Under the pieces are notes generated by a model that saw nothing but the letters and a program-made list of their open reading frames with translations, ran no database searches and was not told the DNA's origin. DNA of 64,000 bases from contig MHAZ01000017.1 in the NCBI GenBank assembly GCA_001803165.1, forward strand, positions 248,001 through 312,000, written 5' to 3'. The stretch comes from Stygiobacter sp. RIFOXYC2_FULL_38_25 (GTDB lineage Bacteria; Bacteroidota; Ignavibacteria; Ignavibacteriales; Melioribacteraceae). The position numbers and the translations under genes are program-made. Numbering within the stretch: the stretch's first letter is position 1; each line of letters starts with the position of its first letter. Shown here in pieces: positions 62,534-64,000 of this stretch.

Positions 62534-63418
62534 ATGCTTGGTGAATTAGCAGCTCTTATTACAGCAGTACTTTGGTCAATGACCTCGATAGCTTTTTCGG
62601 AAGCATCGAACCGTGTTGGTCCAATGTATGTAAACGTCACACGGATGATTTTCGCCGTGCTATATCTTTCAGTAACTATTGCAGTAATTGGAGCTCCTAC
62701 TGATTTATCGTTTGGTCAGATTACAAATCTTGTGATAAGCGGCTTTATTGGTTTAATCTTCGGAGATACATTTTTATTTAAAGCTTATCGTTTGATTGGT
62801 GCGCGATTAAGTATGCTGGTTATGTCTTCTGCGCCGGCTATAGCAGCAGTACTTGCCTACTTTTTTCTTAGGGAGAATCTATCACTGCTCGGAATTTTCG
62901 GAATAATAATTACTATTGCCGGAATTGCTTTAGTTGTTCTTCAGAGAGAAGAAAAACCAACTTCGCGTTACAAGGTTGATTACACCGGAATTTTGTATGC
63001 GTTTCTGGGAGCGGTTGGGCAAGCTGTAGGATTAATCTTTGCCAAGTTTGCATTTAATCAAGGTGAAATAAACGGATTCGTTGCAACATTTGTTCGTGTT
63101 AGTTCTGCGCTGCTGATTCTTTATCCCATTGTGCATTTTACTAAATACTATGTTACACCGGTAAAAGTTTTCCGGGAAAACAAAAAAGGATTAGTGTTTA
63201 CAATTATCGGCTCGTTTATTGGTCCGTATCTCGGTATAACTTTCAGTTTGATTTCAATTTCTCACGCTAAAATTGGTATTGCTTCTACAATAATGGCAAC
63301 TGTTCCAATTCTAATGCTGCCCCTTGTTCGTTATTACTACAAAGAAAAACTTTCGTGGATTTCTATTCTCGGTGCGTTTATAGCTGTAGGTGGAATTGGA
63401 ATGTTATTCCTGGCATAA
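62534..63418 (+). CDS. EamA/DMT family transporter
   Basis: The 294-residue protein has ten hydrophobic helices in two EamA repeats, the first starting LITAVLWSMTSIAFSEASNR and the second VDYTGILYAFLGAVGQAVG. Substrate unknown. It is not closely alike to the member at 27008. It may be read through from glnA. Confidence 0.88.
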   Translation: MLGELAALITAVLWSMTSIAFSEASNRVGPMYVNVTRMIFAVLYLSVTIAVIGAPTDLSFGQITNLVISGFIGLIFGDTFLFKAYRLIGARLSMLVMSSAPAIAAVLAYFFLRENLSLLGIFGIIITIAGIALVVLQREEKPTSRYKVDYTGILYAFLGAVGQAVGLIFAKFAFNQGEINGFVATFVRVSSALLILYPIVHFTKYYVTPVKVFRENKKGLVFTIIGSFIGPYLGITFSLISISHAKIGIASTIMATVPILMLPLVRYYYKEKLSWISILGAFIAVGGIGMLFLA

Positions 63419-63447
63419 ATTTCTCAGCGAAACTTAAGATTTCTATT

Positions 63448-63954
63448 TCAAGCCTTAGTAAATACTTTTATCAATTCAGAATACTCAGGATATTTTTCAC
63501 ACAATTCTTTTTGTGTTGCTAATTCAAAATCCACAAAATCAAAACCGGGGGAGACAGTACAACCAACCAATGCGTAAGAATTTTTATCCTCAACTTCCGC
63601 CGCAAACCAATTTCCGTGTGGAATAACAGCTTGCGGTGTTTCACCGGCTAAAATATCATTCCCAATTTTAACCGTAGAATAATTTCCGGCTGCATCAATG
63701 AGATGAAGAACCAAAGTAGTGCCGGAATAGAAATGCCAAATTTCATCTGAGTTAATTCTGTGGAAATGAGATTTATCGTTGCCGGATAACATAAAATATA
63801 TTGAGGTGCTAAAGTTTCTACCGCCGGAAAACCTTTCCGGCAATTCTGGTTTCCCAATTTTTTCTACTGCTCTGTAAATCTCCTTAAAATAACCTCCTTC
63901 GGGATGAGGTTGTAAGCCAAGTTTCTCAGCAATAATTTTTGCTTTAGCTATCAT
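63448..63954 (-). CDS. DUF985 cupin
   Basis: The 168-residue protein has the DUF985 start AEKLGLQPHPEGGYFKEIYR and cupin metal motifs SHFHRINSDEIWHFYSG and GNWFAAEV. Family members are single-domain cupins of unknown function, some linked to sugar epimerase-like activity. It is convergent with the EamA gene across 29 bases. The 46 bases to the window end are its leader. Confidence 0.9.
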   Translation of the reverse strand: MIAKAKIIAEKLGLQPHPEGGYFKEIYRAVEKIGKPELPERFSGGRNFSTSIYFMLSGNDKSHFHRINSDEIWHFYSGTTLVLHLIDAAGNYSTVKIGNDILAGETPQAVIPHGNWFAAEVEDKNSYALVGCTVSPGFDFVDFELATQKELCEKYPEYSELIKVFTKA

Positions 63955-64000
63955 TTTGTTTTTCCTTTTCTGCCAAAGAGAAATATGAGTGGTTTATATA

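Overview
This is 64 kb of AT-rich, tightly packed bacterial DNA with no rRNA, phage, transposase or CRISPR. Gene content points to the Bacteroidota/Chlorobiota side of the tree, most likely Ignavibacteria or a relative: bacillithiol synthesis (bshA), a stand-alone ACT protein near UPF0210, OmpA with thrombospondin type-3 repeats, FadL-type porin, DUF6249/ECF sigma, IspF, four-helix-bundle (23S intervening-sequence-type) ORF and multihaem cytochrome. The taxon is inferred from gene content, not from a marker gene. Many genes use TTG or GTG starts that overlap the previous stop codon; strong AGGAGG sites occur before some genes (LemA, ferredoxin, MgtE).

Region 1 (1-8490) is one catabolic operon: the end of a molybdenum hydroxylase large subunit, its FAD and [2Fe-2S] subunits, an embedded DUF1016 nuclease, a PreA-like flavoprotein with two [4Fe-4S] motifs, YgeY, the YgeW carbamoyltransferase, a threonine-synthase-like PLP enzyme and a MocA-type cytidylyltransferase. 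The set closely parallels the anaerobic purine/urate cluster of enteric and gut bacteria (xdh, ygeW, ygeX, ygeY, ygfK, ygfJ/mocA). Region 2 (8492-34400) is mostly housekeeping: rlmN, acyl-CoA dehydrogenase, a secreted YidD-like protein with two TPR/membrane proteins, ACT/UPF0210 pair, LemA/TPM pair, ferredoxin, secreted nucleases, fabF, queG, trxB, an ECF sigma unit, era, ispF, lnt, ltaE.

Region 3 (35798-46629) is a molybdenum- and haem-dependent sulfur-type respiratory locus: mobA, an 11-haem membrane cytochrome, a MerR/Cys-rich regulator, a Tat-exported molybdopterin oxidoreductase, a four-cluster ferredoxin subunit, an NrfD membrane subunit, two half-size YeeE/YedE transporters, a rhodanese-fold protein whose only cysteine is its last residue, and a FadL-type outer-membrane protein. 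Region 4 (46862-64000) holds a THEP1-like NTPase with a membrane partner, nucleotide-sugar genes (galE, rfbC-like, ugd, rfbD-like), bshA, a PfkB kinase, a secreted H-type lectin domain protein, mgtE, OmpA/TSP3, tRNA-Arg(CCT), enolase, glutamine synthetase, an EamA transporter and a DUF985 cupin.

A second layer is a set of short dispersed repeats, at least six families, that fill almost every longer gap between co-directional genes. One family carries a decayed GIY-YIG gene between inverted arms, and at 48867-49148 one palindromic element is split by a second inverted-repeat element with a visible 5-bp target duplication, so the insertion can be reconstructed. These repeats, the DUF1016 insertion in the purine operon and the terminal-cysteine rhodanese are the observations I consider most worth following up.
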